A DNA stretch of 58,203 nucleotides, taken from assembly GCA_018055925.1 (NCBI GenBank), contig JAGPGQ010000002.1, positions 1 through 58,203 on the forward strand, written 5' to 3'. This document shows positions 49,926 to 58,203 of this stretch, piece by piece. The stretch is from Micropruina sp. Its GTDB lineage: Bacteria; Actinomycetota; Actinomycetes; Propionibacteriales; Propionibacteriaceae. The notes under the pieces were generated by a model, which worked only from the letters and a program-made list of their open reading frames with translations, searched no databases and was not told the origin of the DNA. Position 1 is the stretch's first letter; every line of letters starts with the position of its first letter. The position numbers and the translations under genes were made by a program.

Positions 49926-50049
49926 CGGCGTTCTCCTCGTAACCCCCCGCAGCGGACTGTACTCCCTCGGGCGCCGCTGCGGGAGGGAATCGGAAGATTC
50001 ACGAAAATGAAACTTGACGAGTGTCCAAAAAGCTGATGGAGTATTACCA

Positions 50050-50222
50050 GCACAACTCATCTGCCTCCAACAGATGAGCGTGCAGCCCGGGATTCTTGGA
50101 ACCCCCCAAAGTCCGAGACTCGGGCGCGGTAGCTGTTCCGGTTGTGGCCCCCCCGCGCCGGCGCAGTGATAGCAGTGCCGTTCGGGAGCGAAGGGCGGAT
50201 GCCACAGGCATCCGCCCTTTCA
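50050..50222 (+). ncRNA. 6C-type small RNA of Actinobacteria
   Basis: The segment shows two features of the 6C motif: C-rich loops of six Cs at 50102-50107 and seven Cs at 50148-50154, each flanked by pairing sequence (for example CCCG at 50086-50089 with CGGG at 50120-50123), followed by an intrinsic terminator. In front is a third hairpin with arms CTCATCTG (50056-50063) and CAGATGAG (50071-50078), whose loop CCTCCAA contains an anti-Shine-Dalgarno CCTCC. TTGACG at 50014-50019 with TGGAGT 17 bases later is a possible promoter. 6C RNAs are regulators with C-rich loops that can pair with G-rich ribosome-binding sites. The ends are estimated. Confidence 0.72.
50191..50222 (+). terminator. Intrinsic terminator of the 6C RNA
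   Basis: AAGGGCGGATGCC (50191-50203), loop ACA and the exact complement (50207-50219) give a 13-bp stem, followed by TTTC on the plus strand and preceded by no gene other than the 6C RNA. Confidence 0.75.
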
Positions 50223-50266
50223 TCGTTCCTAGTCAAGCCGAGGTTCTGGACGGAACCACTCCGCGT

Positions 50267-50307
50267 GGCCCAACCGCTCGCCGAACTGTCCGGCGACCGG
50301 TTGGGCC
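50267..50307. repeat. Long imperfect hairpin in intergenic DNA
   Basis: GGCCCAACCGCTCGCCG (50267-50283) and CGGCGACCGGTTGGGCC (50291-50307) pair at 16 of 17 positions around a 7-base loop AACTGTC. No T-tract follows on either strand. It may be the terminator of the monooxygenase gene at 50408 or an independent RNA structure. Confidence 0.5.
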
Positions 50308-50407
50308 GGCGGTCGACGCCCGACGGCGCCGGTCCACTATGTGCCCCGGACTAGGAAACCGCCGTTTCTTTTCACTCACTAATGTAGCCGGGCAAAGAAT
50401 TGGAGGC

Positions 50408-50731
50408 TCAGGGCATCGCCAGTTCGCCGAGTTCGTTCCAGCCCTGTTGGTCGAGCTCGTACGAAATGATCTTCGGCCGTGCGGACACGTACTGCCCCAG
50501 CGTGCTCATGGCCTTCGCGAAGTGGTCGGAGTTCACGTGCCGGCCGCCCGCGTCGCCGTCGGCGAACGCCTCGATCAACACGTATTCGTTCGGGTCGGCC
50601 ACACTGCGGGACCAGTCGAACCACAGGCAACCCGGCTCGTCGCGGGTCGCCTCGCTGAATTCCCGGGTCAGTTCGATGAAATCGTCGGCGTAGTCGGGCT
50701 TCACGGGCCACTTGACGGTGATGGTGATCAT
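50408..50731 (-). CDS. Antibiotic biosynthesis monooxygenase-type (ABM/YgiN-like) protein
   Basis: This 107-residue protein has the ferredoxin-like ABM fold. VKWPVKPDYADDFIELTREFSEATRDEPGCLWFDWSRSVADPNEYVLIEAFADGDAGGRHVNSDHF contains the conserved E-G-C-x-x-F, D-P-N-E-Y-V-L-I-E and H-x-x-S-x-H-F elements. Members oxidise quinols or bind heme-like ligands; the substrate is unknown. A CACACT hexamer six bases upstream of the ATG suggests a leaderless message. It is divergent from the aldo/keto reductase gene. Confidence 0.9.
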   Translation of the reverse strand: MITITVKWPVKPDYADDFIELTREFSEATRDEPGCLWFDWSRSVADPNEYVLIEAFADGDAGGRHVNSDHFAKAMSTLGQYVSARPKIISYELDQQGWNELGELAMP

Positions 50732-50786
50732 CGAGCCAGTGTGCCCGCCGTCGTGGAACCCCGCTCCCGGCGATGAGGCGTCCGGG

Positions 50787-50792
50787 TAGGTT
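50787..50792 (+). promoter_or_regulatory. Candidate -10 element, leaderless aldo/keto reductase
   Basis: TAGGTT is followed by exactly seven bases and then the ATG at 50800, with no ribosome-binding site. Confidence 0.45.
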
Positions 50793-50799
50793 CGGGGCC

Positions 50800-51761
<962 letters not shown>

Positions 51762-51762
<1 letters not shown>

Positions 51763-52400
51763 TGGGCGCACGGTCCGAACCGGCGCTGCTCAGCCTGCAC
51801 GGCGTTCGGGTGCTCGGCGGGCCCGGCACCGACGCGGTCGCGCGCCGGTACGGACTGCCCGTGGACGAGGTCCGCGAGCACCTGCTGGACGCGCAGGCCT
51901 ACGGCTGGGTGACCCGGCACGACTTCTTCGGCGAGACCTGGGGGATGACCGAGCGCGGCCGCGCCGAGAACGAACGGCAGCTGGCCGCCGAACTGGACGC
52001 GCTCGGCGTCCGCGACGTGGTGATCGACGCGCACCGCCGGTTCATCGCGCTCAACGGCCCGCACGGGGTGGCCTGCACCAACTGGCAACTGCATCCGGTG
52101 CCGTGGGACCGGACCGCCGCCAACGACCACACCGACCCGGCCTGGGACATCGCCGTGCTGGTCGAACTGGAACGCATCGACGACCTGCTGCAGGAGGTGG
52201 ACGCGCTGCTCGCCGGCGTCCTCGACCGGTTCGACGGCTACGGACGACGCCACCGCGACGCGCTCGAACGGGTGCGACGCGGCGCCCACGAATGGCTGGA
52301 CGGCCCCGACCGGGCCTCGTGCCAGCTCGTCTGGATGCAGCTGCACGAGGACCTGCTGGCCACCCTGGGCATCCCGCGCGGCGCCGACGAGCCGTCCTGA
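51762..52400 (+). CDS. Winged-helix-type hypothetical regulator
   Basis: This 212-residue protein is coupled to the aldo/keto reductase gene (TGATG). The N-terminal third resembles a winged helix ([69 protein letters not shown]), with the GxxxLTxxG-like WGMTERGR wing. The rest is helical with Trp-rich segments ([14 protein letters not shown]), perhaps ligand-binding. I do not recognise a named family beyond MarR/PadR-like folds; function as a regulator is inference. Confidence 0.7.
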
Positions 52401-52454
52401 CAGCGGTTGCGGGACGGTGTTTGGCTCGGGCCGCGCGGCTCACTAGGGTAAGAG

Positions 52455-52532
52455 GCCGACACGGGGTGCCGGACCGGCCGGCTGAGATCACACCCGTCGA
52501 ACCTGCTCTCGTTAGTACGAGCGAAGGGATGG
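52455..52532 (+). promoter_or_regulatory. TPP riboswitch (THI element)
   Basis: The conserved aptamer elements occur in order: ACGGGGTGCCG, GGCTGAGATCACACCCG, TCGAACCTG, then a short variable helix and CGAAGGGATGG. The terminal AAGGGA also acts as the ribosome-binding site of thiM, so TPP binding probably blocks initiation of translation, as is usual in Actinobacteria. Confidence 0.95.
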
Positions 52533-52537
52533 TCACC

Positions 52538-53380
52538 ATGCCGCACCCACGTACCTCCGCCCTGGCCACCGACGCCGGCGGCGTCGCCGCGCAGTGCGCC
52601 GACCTGCTGGACGAGTTGCGCAACGCCACGCCCTTGGTGCAATGCCTGACCAACCATGTGGTCAGTGGCTTCACCGCCAACGTCCTGCTCGCCGTGGGCG
52701 CCGCGCCCGCGATGGTGGACATTCCCGGCGAGGCCGGCGTGTTCGCGCCGGTGGCCGGCGCCGTCCTGGTGAACCTGGGCACGATCAACGCCGCCCAGCC
52801 CGAGGCGATGCGCGAGGCGGTCGCCGCCGCCCGGGCCGCCGGCACCCCCTGGGTGCTCGACCCGGTCGCCATCGGCGCGCTCCCGGTCCGCACCGCCCTG
52901 GCCGCCGAGCTGGTGGAGCAGCGGCCGGCGATCGTCCGCGGCAACGCGTCCGAGATCGTGGCACTGGCCGGCGCCGGGGCCGGCGGACGAGGGGTCGACT
53001 CCGCGATCGGCGTCGACCAGGCCGCCGGGGACGCGGCCGCGCTCGCGACCCGCATCGGGGGAGCGGTCGCCGTCTCGGGCCCGATCGACCTGATCGCCGA
53101 CGGCACGATCCGGGTGCGGGTGGCCAACGGCGACCCGATGCTCACCCGGGTGACCGGCGCCGGCTGCTCGCTGGGCGCGGTGATGGCCGCCTTCGCCGCG
53201 CTCGGGGCCGCCCCCGCGCTCGCCGCGACCGCGGCCTCGGTGACCTTCGCGCTGGCCGCCGAGCGCGCCGTGGGACGCGCCGGCGGACCGGGCAGCTTCG
53301 CCGCCGCCCTGCTGGACGAACTCGCCCGGATCGAACCGGGCGACATCGCCGCCGGCGCCCGCCTCGAGGTCGGCCGGTGA
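52538..53380 (+). CDS. thiM: Hydroxyethylthiazole kinase
   Basis: This 280-residue kinase phosphorylates the thiazole alcohol in thiamin salvage. [30 protein letters not shown] is the substrate pocket (N-x-V motif), [18 protein letters not shown] and [14 protein letters not shown] follow, and [15 protein letters not shown] is the anion hole with the catalytic Cys. The start at 52538 is best spaced from the riboswitch-embedded ribosome-binding site; an in-frame ATG at 52529 lies inside it. The gene is the first of a coupled thiamin operon under TPP control. Confidence 0.96.
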   Translation: MPHPRTSALATDAGGVAAQCADLLDELRNATPLVQCLTNHVVSGFTANVLLAVGAAPAMVDIPGEAGVFAPVAGAVLVNLGTINAAQPEAMREAVAAARAAGTPWVLDPVAIGALPVRTALAAELVEQRPAIVRGNASEIVALAGAGAGGRGVDSAIGVDQAAGDAAALATRIGGAVAVSGPIDLIADGTIRVRVANGDPMLTRVTGAGCSLGAVMAAFAALGAAPALAATAASVTFALAAERAVGRAGGPGSFAAALLDELARIEPGDIAAGARLEVGR

Positions 53381-54048
53381 GCCTCGACCCGGCCGGACTC
53401 GCCCTCTACCTGGTCACCGACACCGACCTGTGCCGCGCGGCCGGGCACACCGTCCCCAGCGTGGTCTCCGCGGCCGTCCGGGCCGGGGTCCGGGCCGTCC
53501 AGGTGCGCGCCAAGGACGCCTCCGGGGCCGCCTTCCTCGGCGAGGTGCTCGAGGTCGCCGACGCGATCGCCGGCGTCCCCGGCGGCGAACGGGTCGACCT
53601 GTACGTGAACGACCGGGTCGACGTCGCCCTCGCCGCCCGCGCGGCGGGCGCCCGGGTGGCCGGCGTACACCTCGGGCAGAGCGACCTGCCCGCCGCGGCC
53701 GCCCGGAGGATCCTCTGGCCGGGAGCCCTGATCGGGGTCAGCGTCGTGGACGACGACAGCCTGCGCGCGGTCGAGGCGGCCGACTACCTCGGCATCGGGC
53801 CGCTGCGCGACACCGCCACCAAGCCGGACGCCGAGCGGGCGCTCGGCCGCACCGGCGTGGCCGCCCTGGCCCGTGCCGCCACCGTCCCCGCCGTGGCGAT
53901 CGGCGGGATCTCCGCCGCCGACCTGCCGAGACTGCGGGCCGACGGCCTGGCCGGGGCCGCGGTCGTCTCGGCCATCTGTGCCGCCGCCGACCCCGAACGG
54001 GCCGCCCGCGACCTGCTGCGCGCCTGGAACGAAAGGACCCACCCCTGA
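53377..54048 (+). CDS. thiE: Thiamine-phosphate synthase
   Basis: This 223-residue TIM-barrel enzyme couples HMP-PP and thiazole phosphate. [12 protein letters not shown] opens it, and [45 protein letters not shown] and [17 protein letters not shown] match the family's substrate loops (HLGQxD and the GPLxxTxTK phosphate loop). The GTG at 53377 overlaps the thiM stop (GTGA), and the stop overlaps the ATG of the next gene, so the operon is translationally coupled. Confidence 0.96.
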   Translation: MSLDPAGLALYLVTDTDLCRAAGHTVPSVVSAAVRAGVRAVQVRAKDASGAAFLGEVLEVADAIAGVPGGERVDLYVNDRVDVALAARAAGARVAGVHLGQSDLPAAAARRILWPGALIGVSVVDDDSLRAVEAADYLGIGPLRDTATKPDAERALGRTGVAALARAATVPAVAIGGISAADLPRLRADGLAGAAVVSAICAAADPERAARDLLRAWNERTHP

Positions 54049-55505
54049 TGCGCCCCGTCCCCAACGTCTTGTCCATCGCCGGCACCGATCCCACCGGCGG
54101 CGCCGGGATCCAGGCCGACCTGAAGTCGATCGCCGCCAACGGCGGCTACGGCATGAGCGCGATCACCGCGCTGGTCGCGCAGAACACCCGGGGCGTGCGC
54201 GAGGTGCACTACCCGCCGGCGGCCTTCCTGCGCGCCCAGCTCGACGCGGTCTCGGACGACGTCGCCGTCGACGCCGTCAAGCTCGGCATGCTCGGCACCG
54301 CCGAGATCATCCGGACCGTGGACGAGTGGCTGCGCCGCGTGCAGCCTCCGGTGGTGGTGCTCGACCCGGTGATGATCGCCACCAGCGGCGACCGGCTGCT
54401 GGACGCCGCGGCCGAGGCCGCGCTGTTCGAGCTGTGCGCCGACGCCGACGTGCTCACCCCCAACGTGCCCGAACTCGCGGTGCTGGCCGGCGCCGAACCG
54501 GCCGAGGACTGGGTGGGGGTGCTCGCCCAGGCCGCGACCGTCGCCCGGGCCACCGGTGCCCTGGTGGTCGCCAAGGGCGGCCATCTCGACGATGGCCAGG
54601 TGTTCGACGCCCTGGTCGGGCGCGACGGCCCGCTGATCCAGCTGGCACATCCGCGGATCGCGACCACCAACACCCACGGCACCGGCTGCTCGCTGTCGTC
54701 CGCCCTCGCCACCCGCTACGCGGTCACCGGCGACTGGTCGCGCGCGCTGACCGAGGCCACCGACTGGCTCGCCGCCGCCCTCGCGGACGCCGAGCTGCTC
54801 GACGTCGGCGCCGGGCACGGACCGGTGCACCACCTCGGACCGGTGTGGAGCCGGGCGGGTGGCGTCACCGCGGGCCGGGTCACCGACTGGTGGTGGCAAC
54901 AGTCCGCCGACCTGCGCGAGCAGATCGACGAGCTGCCGTTCGTCCGGCAACTCGGGGACGGGACGCTGCCCCGGGACGCGTTCACCTGGTACCTGGCGCA
55001 GGACGCGCGCTACCTGCACCGCTACGCCGGGGCGCTCGCGGTCGCCGCACGACTCGCCCCGGACACCGACGAGCGGGACTTCTGGCACGAGTGCTCGACC
55101 TCGGCGATCGCCACCGAGCTGCAGTTGCACGAGTCCTGGGTGGCCGCCGACGTGGTCGAGGCCACCGTGCCGTCGCCGGTGACCACCGCCTACCTGGACC
55201 ACTTCGCCGCCGCCGAGGAGAGCGGCGACTACGCCGTGCTCACCGCGGCGCTGCTGCCCTGCTTCTGGATCTACGCCGACGTCGGCGAGACCCTGGCCGC
55301 GCTCAACCGTCCGGACCACCCGTACACGGACTGGCTGGCCACCTACGCCGACGAGACGTTCGCCGAGTCGAACCGGCGGGCCATCGAGATCACCGAGAGC
55401 GCCGTCAACCGGGCGGACGGGGAGAGCCGCCGGGCCGCCGGGGCCGCGTTCCGGGAGGCGTGCCGGCACGAACTGGAGTTCTTCGCCGCACCGCTGCGCC
55501 GATAA
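54048..55505 (+). CDS. thiD: ThiD-TenA fusion: HMP/HMP-P kinase with thiaminase II-like domain
   Basis: This 485-residue protein starts with ThiD (about 1-260), which phosphorylates hydroxymethylpyrimidine to HMP-PP: VLSIAGTDPTGGAGIQADLKSIAANGGYGMSAITALVAQNT, VLDPVMIATSGDRLL, LTPNVPELAVLAG and THGTGCSLSSALA with the catalytic Cys. Residues about 275-485 are TenA, which salvages base-degraded thiamin pyrimidines: DELPFVRQLGDGTLPRDAFTWYLAQDARYL and LLPCFWIYADVG with the nucleophile Cys. The fusion links salvage with activation. TGATG overlap with thiE makes it the last gene of the thiamin operon. Confidence 0.95.
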   Translation: MRPVPNVLSIAGTDPTGGAGIQADLKSIAANGGYGMSAITALVAQNTRGVREVHYPPAAFLRAQLDAVSDDVAVDAVKLGMLGTAEIIRTVDEWLRRVQPPVVVLDPVMIATSGDRLLDAAAEAALFELCADADVLTPNVPELAVLAGAEPAEDWVGVLAQAATVARATGALVVAKGGHLDDGQVFDALVGRDGPLIQLAHPRIATTNTHGTGCSLSSALATRYAVTGDWSRALTEATDWLAAALADAELLDVGAGHGPVHHLGPVWSRAGGVTAGRVTDWWWQQSADLREQIDELPFVRQLGDGTLPRDAFTWYLAQDARYLHRYAGALAVAARLAPDTDERDFWHECSTSAIATELQLHESWVAADVVEATVPSPVTTAYLDHFAAAEESGDYAVLTAALLPCFWIYADVGETLAALNRPDHPYTDWLATYADETFAESNRRAIEITESAVNRADGESRRAAGAAFREACRHELEFFAAPLRR

Positions 55506-55534
55506 ATGGACAACCGCCCACGGCCGCGGAGGCA

Positions 55535-55553
55535 TTAGGTTAGGCTCCCCTTA
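55535..55553 (+). promoter_or_regulatory. DtxR/IdeR-type iron box
   Basis: TTAGGTTAGGCTCCCCTTA matches 16 of 19 positions of the IdeR/DtxR consensus TTAGGTTAGGCTAACCTAA. It overlaps a -10-like TAGGCT, a position suited to iron-dependent repression of the next gene. Confidence 0.85.
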
Positions 55554-55593
55554 CCGAATGAGCCGCCGTCGTGCGCCGATCCGAGGGGGTCTC

Positions 55594-56454
55594 GTGGAAC
55601 CTGTCCACACGACAGTCCAGGACGACCGTGCTCCGACGATGCGAGCCCGCTCGCTTTCGCTGGCGCGCAGGCTGCTCTCCGGGGCCGGCCGGATGTCGCT
55701 GGTCGCCTACGACATCGCCCCCATGGTGGAGGCCGCCGCGCTGAGTCACGGGGTGACCGCGCGCGGCGAGCTGGTGGTGGCGTGCCGGGCCGACGACGAG
55801 GTGCCGGCCACCACCTGGACCGGCGGCCCGCTGCGCGTCCGGGTCGACGTGACCAAGGAGGCGCCCGAGTGGGCCGTCCGGATCACCGCCTGCGCGGTGC
55901 ACCTGCTGGGCGAACTCGAATGGCTTCCGGTCGAGACGCTGGACGACTACCTGTTCGGTGCCGGCCTCGACCCCGCGGTGACCGAGATCGCCGGTGCGGT
56001 GGGCGGCCGGCTGGGTGTGATCCGGACCGACCGAGTGCTGGTGCACGACAGCGCCGGCGTGCTCGCCCTGGCCCTCGGCGAGGTGATCGGCTCGCACCCG
56101 GCGGGCGGCCTGCCGACGGGTCCCCGGAGCTTCCCCGACGCCGATCAGGAGTGGGCCGCCCGTGACCTGGTCGGACGCCTGTCGCCCGACCAGCTGGCCG
56201 GCCTGGTGCAGGCGGCCACCGGCGGCTGGGACCGCGGAGTGACCCTGTCGAGTCGTGCGGAGACCACCTGCAGCCACGCCGAGGGGCAGGTGTTCTGCGT
56301 CGACGTCGACCGCACCGGCCTGACCCTGATGGCGGTCGACGTCGGCCGGACCGGCATCCACTTCTTCGCGTTCGACACACCCGCGGACACCCTCGACGCG
56401 TTGGCCGACCGGCTCGGCCGACTGGTCGCCGTGGGCCTGCGGTCAGCCCACTGA
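55594..56454 (+). CDS. Iron-box-controlled protein, DUF2470-like C-terminus
   Basis: This 286-residue soluble protein begins at a GTG that follows GAGGGG; an in-frame ATG at 55558 lies only four bases after the iron box and has no ribosome-binding site. Residues about 50-120 (GELVVACRADDEVPATTWTGGPLRVRVDVTKEAPEWAVRITACAVHLLGELEWL) read like the FMN-binding split-barrel half of HugZ-like proteins without the His ligand being evident, and the end (TLSSRAETTCSHAEGQVFCVDVDRTGLTLMAVDVGRTGIHFFAFDTP) resembles DUF2470. DUF2470 domains often go with heme or iron use, consistent with the iron box. The assignment is by pattern only. Confidence 0.68.
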   Translation: MEPVHTTVQDDRAPTMRARSLSLARRLLSGAGRMSLVAYDIAPMVEAAALSHGVTARGELVVACRADDEVPATTWTGGPLRVRVDVTKEAPEWAVRITACAVHLLGELEWLPVETLDDYLFGAGLDPAVTEIAGAVGGRLGVIRTDRVLVHDSAGVLALALGEVIGSHPAGGLPTGPRSFPDADQEWAARDLVGRLSPDQLAGLVQAATGGWDRGVTLSSRAETTCSHAEGQVFCVDVDRTGLTLMAVDVGRTGIHFFAFDTPADTLDALADRLGRLVAVGLRSAH

Positions 56455-56506
56455 GCTGAGCCTCGAGTCACCGGACGATCGGCGCCGGCAGGGCCGGAAC
56501 GCACTC

Positions 56507-56539
56507 GACGCGTTGACCGATGAACTCGGTCAACGCGTC
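56507..56539. terminator. Hairpin terminator between convergent genes
   Basis: GACGCGTTGACCGA (56507-56520) and its exact complement (56526-56539) form a 14-bp stem around a 5-base loop TGAAC. No T-tract follows. It lies between the iron-box gene and the convergent DUF1540 gene. Confidence 0.75.
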
Positions 56540-56583
56540 GCAGCGGTCCGCGTCGGCGCGCTTTGGTCAGCGCACCCGGAGTG

Positions 56584-56859
56584 TCAGCGCACGGAGTAGC
56601 TGAGGCAGTCGGCGGTGTCGCCGACGGTGATCTCGCCCGCGGTGCAGAGCAGATCGGCGTTGTGGACGCATTCGAGGCGCTTGCAGGCACCCACCTGGCC
56701 GTTGGCCGAGGAGAGGCCCGCGCGGGCGTCCAGTTCGATGAAGGTGGTGCAGGTGGCTGCCCCCGCGCCGCCGACGGTGATGGCGAAGGCGGAGCAGCCG
56801 CCGTTGTTGAAGGCGCAGCTGGTGGTTGCGCAGGACGTGACGAGCGAGGTGGTGCTCAT
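56584..56859 (-). CDS. Double DUF1540 cysteine-rich protein
   Basis: This 91-residue protein contains two DUF1540 repeats: VTSCATTSCAFNNGGCSAFAITVGGAGAATCTTF and VGACKRLECVHNADLLCTAGEITVGDTADCLSYS. Each has four Cys in the spacing C-x4-C-x5/6-C-x11-C or similar, suggesting a small metal-binding or redox fold. GGGAGG eight bases before the ATG supports the start. A probable iron box lies about 75 bases upstream on the same strand. DUF1540 function is unknown; iron control would point to metal homeostasis, which is inference. Confidence 0.9.
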   Translation of the reverse strand: MSTTSLVTSCATTSCAFNNGGCSAFAITVGGAGAATCTTFIELDARAGLSSANGQVGACKRLECVHNADLLCTAGEITVGDTADCLSYSVR

Positions 56860-56931
56860 GATCGGGACCTCCCGGGTGCGGAACGAACTTCTATTTCCCT
56901 CACGGTAGTCACCGAAATGGGCCCTACAAGC

Positions 56932-56950
56932 ATTCTTAGCCTTACCTAAG
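56932..56950 (-). promoter_or_regulatory. Probable DtxR/IdeR iron box upstream of the DUF1540 gene
   Basis: Read on the minus strand, TTAGGTAAGGCTAAGAATG matches the first two thirds of the IdeR consensus well (TTAGGTnAGGCTAA) but diverges at its end, about 13 of 19 positions. Location before a promoter region and proximity to another iron box add weight. Confidence 0.55.
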
Positions 56951-57132
56951 TGCTTGCCAATTATCGAAAGAGCCGCCTTTCCGAATTACTGCTCTCGGTC
57001 GGTATAGCGCACGTGACAAGGGGGTATGCGTGGGAGATCGGGTCGTCCTGGGCGCGCGGAGCGCTCCGGAGAGGCTCGCAGCGGGTGTATCGAAAATCCG
57101 TGCTTATTGTTTCACGTAATTAGCCGGCAGCG

Positions 57133-57462
57133 TCAGATGTTCTTCAGCTCGTAGCCGTTGGCCGCGCAGCCGTCGCGGAGCATCTTCTTGGCCTCCGGGC
57201 TGACCGTGTTCGGGTCGGACAGGAAGGCGATCGCCGCGTCCAACCAGCCCTTGGTCTCGCCGGTCACGTTGCCCGAGTCGCTGAGCTGCTGCAGCCCGCT
57301 GAGCGTCACCTTGCTCACGGCGGAGCCGGAGCCGGCGACGGTGTCGATCGCCGGGCAGCCGACCTTGTAGGCGTCCTGGGTGGACAGCCCGACCTCGGCA
57401 CAACCGGACAGGGAGAGGGCCGCGGTGGCAACGGCGGCGGCGATCACGGTGACGCGAGACAT
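57133..57462 (-). CDS. Small secreted lipoprotein
   Basis: This 109-residue protein has a signal peptide MSRVTVIAAAVATAALSLSGC with a lipobox (LSGC; Cys21). The mature part is small and helical, with two further Cys (GCPAIDTVAGS and DGCAANGYELKNI) that could form a disulfide. I do not recognise a family. The ATG at 57462 is chosen because a TACACT -10 lies six bases upstream, giving a leaderless message, and because the frame upstream adds a segment that would ruin the signal peptide. It stands alone between the DUF1540 and TauE genes. Confidence 0.8.
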   Translation of the reverse strand: MSRVTVIAAAVATAALSLSGCAEVGLSTQDAYKVGCPAIDTVAGSGSAVSKVTLSGLQQLSDSGNVTGETKGWLDAAIAFLSDPNTVSPEAKKMLRDGCAANGYELKNI

Positions 57463-57468
57463 GGCGCC

Positions 57469-57474
57469 AGTGTA
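57469..57474 (-). promoter_or_regulatory. Candidate -10 element, leaderless lipoprotein gene
   Basis: TACACT on the minus strand ends six bases before the ATG at 57462, with no ribosome-binding site in between. Confidence 0.45.
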
Positions 57475-57620
57475 GGTGTAGGTTCTCGGGCGATCTGTCG
57501 TCGGCGACATGCTTCTGACTAGCCCGGCGACAAGATGGGGTGGATCACCCATTCTCATTATCTTGTCGGTTTCTCCGGAACTGCGGCGGCTTGCGGTGTT
57601 CCCGCGAACGATGGGTTCGG

Positions 57621-58203
57621 TTAGCCGTGTTGCCAGACCTTCCGTGCGGAGAGCACGAGCAGGAGCGCGAGGGCGGGCACTAGTATCGCGGTGGGCACGA
57701 CTCCGAGCAGTGCTCCGCCCGCGACGACGCCGACGACGGACCCCATGGCCATCGCGACCAGGAACGTCTTGTTCTGCCCCAGGACGGTGAAAGAGTGGTC
57801 TTGGCTGTAGCGAGCGAATGCCACGAGCATCGTGGGCAACGAAATGGCCAGCGAGAGGCTGCCTGCGACTTTGATGTCGAGGCCGTATAGCAGGACGATC
57901 GTGGGGATCAGCAGTTCACCACCGGCACGCCCATGATTGCGGCGACGACTCCGATAGCGACCCCGGCGAGGACGCCGGCGATGGCTTGCCCGGCGCCGGT
58001 CAGGCCTGCGGAGGGTACGTGTCCCAGGTGGCTGGCTAGGAGGACGGCGGCGATGAGCATCAGGAGGATGGATAGGACGCGGTAAAGGGTTCGGGTGGCC
58101 ATGCGGGTCGCCCAGGTTGCGCCGAGGTATGCGCCGATGAGGCTGCCTGCCAGCAGGTTGACGATGATTGGCCAGTAGGGGGTGATCTGATCGAGCGGGA
58201 TGC
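57621..58203 (-). pseudogene. TauE/SafE (sulfite exporter) family permease, frameshifted and cut by the window edge
   Basis: The minus strand reads, from the right edge, IPLDQITPYWPIIVNLLAGSLIGAYLGATWATRM and then ILLMLIAAVLLAS, the membrane helices of TauE/SafE-like permeases, and reaches VVAAIMGV in the first frame. The expected continuation AGGELLIPTIVLLYGLDIKVAGSLSLAISLPTMLVAFARY is in the next frame, from about 57935 down to the TAA at 57621. Insertion of one base within GGCGTGCCGGTGG (restoring GTG-GCC-GGT-GGT) repairs it, so a single G seems to be missing. Both halves keep full family similarity, so the shift is recent or a sequencing error. TauE proteins export sulfonates or sulfite-type anions. 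Confidence 0.82.

Overview
The window is high-GC DNA (about 70% in most genes by eye) with GTG and TTG starts, many apparently leaderless transcripts, a 6C-type small RNA, DtxR/IdeR-type iron boxes, polyphosphate glucokinase and mycobacterial-order LigD. All of this points to an actinobacterium. Polyphosphate glucokinase beside a sugar MFS transporter would fit Propionibacteriaceae or relatives, but that placement is inference.

Positions 1 to about 27330 form a large cell-surface glycan locus. It opens with a truncated membrane O-acyltransferase. A tightly coupled three-gene phosphonate operon follows: a cytidylyltransferase-PEP mutase fusion, phosphonopyruvate decarboxylase, and a 914-residue protein that joins a nucleotidyltransferase, an iron-type alcohol dehydrogenase and a LicD phosphotransferase. 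Read in order, these genes encode PEP to phosphonopyruvate to phosphonoacetaldehyde to 2-hydroxyethylphosphonate, its activation as a CMP ester, and its transfer to a glycan. Around the operon lie a TagF-Stealth fusion, a second LicD protein, a GT-D glycosyltransferase, a GH16 lipoprotein with a decayed upstream paralogue, three stand-alone Stealth phosphotransferases, three GT2-type glycosyltransferases (two with duplicated domains), a polysaccharide pyruvyltransferase, and a MycE/TylE-like methyltransferase. The part from about 18350 to 27330 is clearly less GC-rich than its surroundings, which suggests transferred DNA. The likely product is a phosphodiester-linked capsule or wall polymer decorated with a phosphonate.

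Positions 27484 to about 42240 hold core and accessory metabolism: menB, a YtrA-type GntR regulator with a membrane protein, a GNAT/YqhA pair, a PPOX/YbaK pair, a threonine aldolase/SDR/DUF6421 group, and a glucose module (ROK regulator, sugar porter, ppgK, terminator, aldose 1-epimerase, CPBP-like membrane protein). REP-like palindromes and short tandem repeats fill several of the gaps.

Positions 42245 to 49925 are rich in DNA repair and regulation: LigD, a DinB-like protein divergent from a WYL regulator across a palindrome, a P-loop kinase, a VOC protein, an Ada-AlkA fusion with Ogt, and a TetR regulator. Positions 50000 to 58203 carry the 6C RNA, a monooxygenase, an aldo/keto reductase with a winged-helix partner, a TPP riboswitch with thiM-thiE-thiD/tenA, two genes preceded by iron boxes (a DUF2470-like protein and a Cys-rich DUF1540 protein), a small lipoprotein, and a frameshifted TauE/SafE permease that runs off the right edge.
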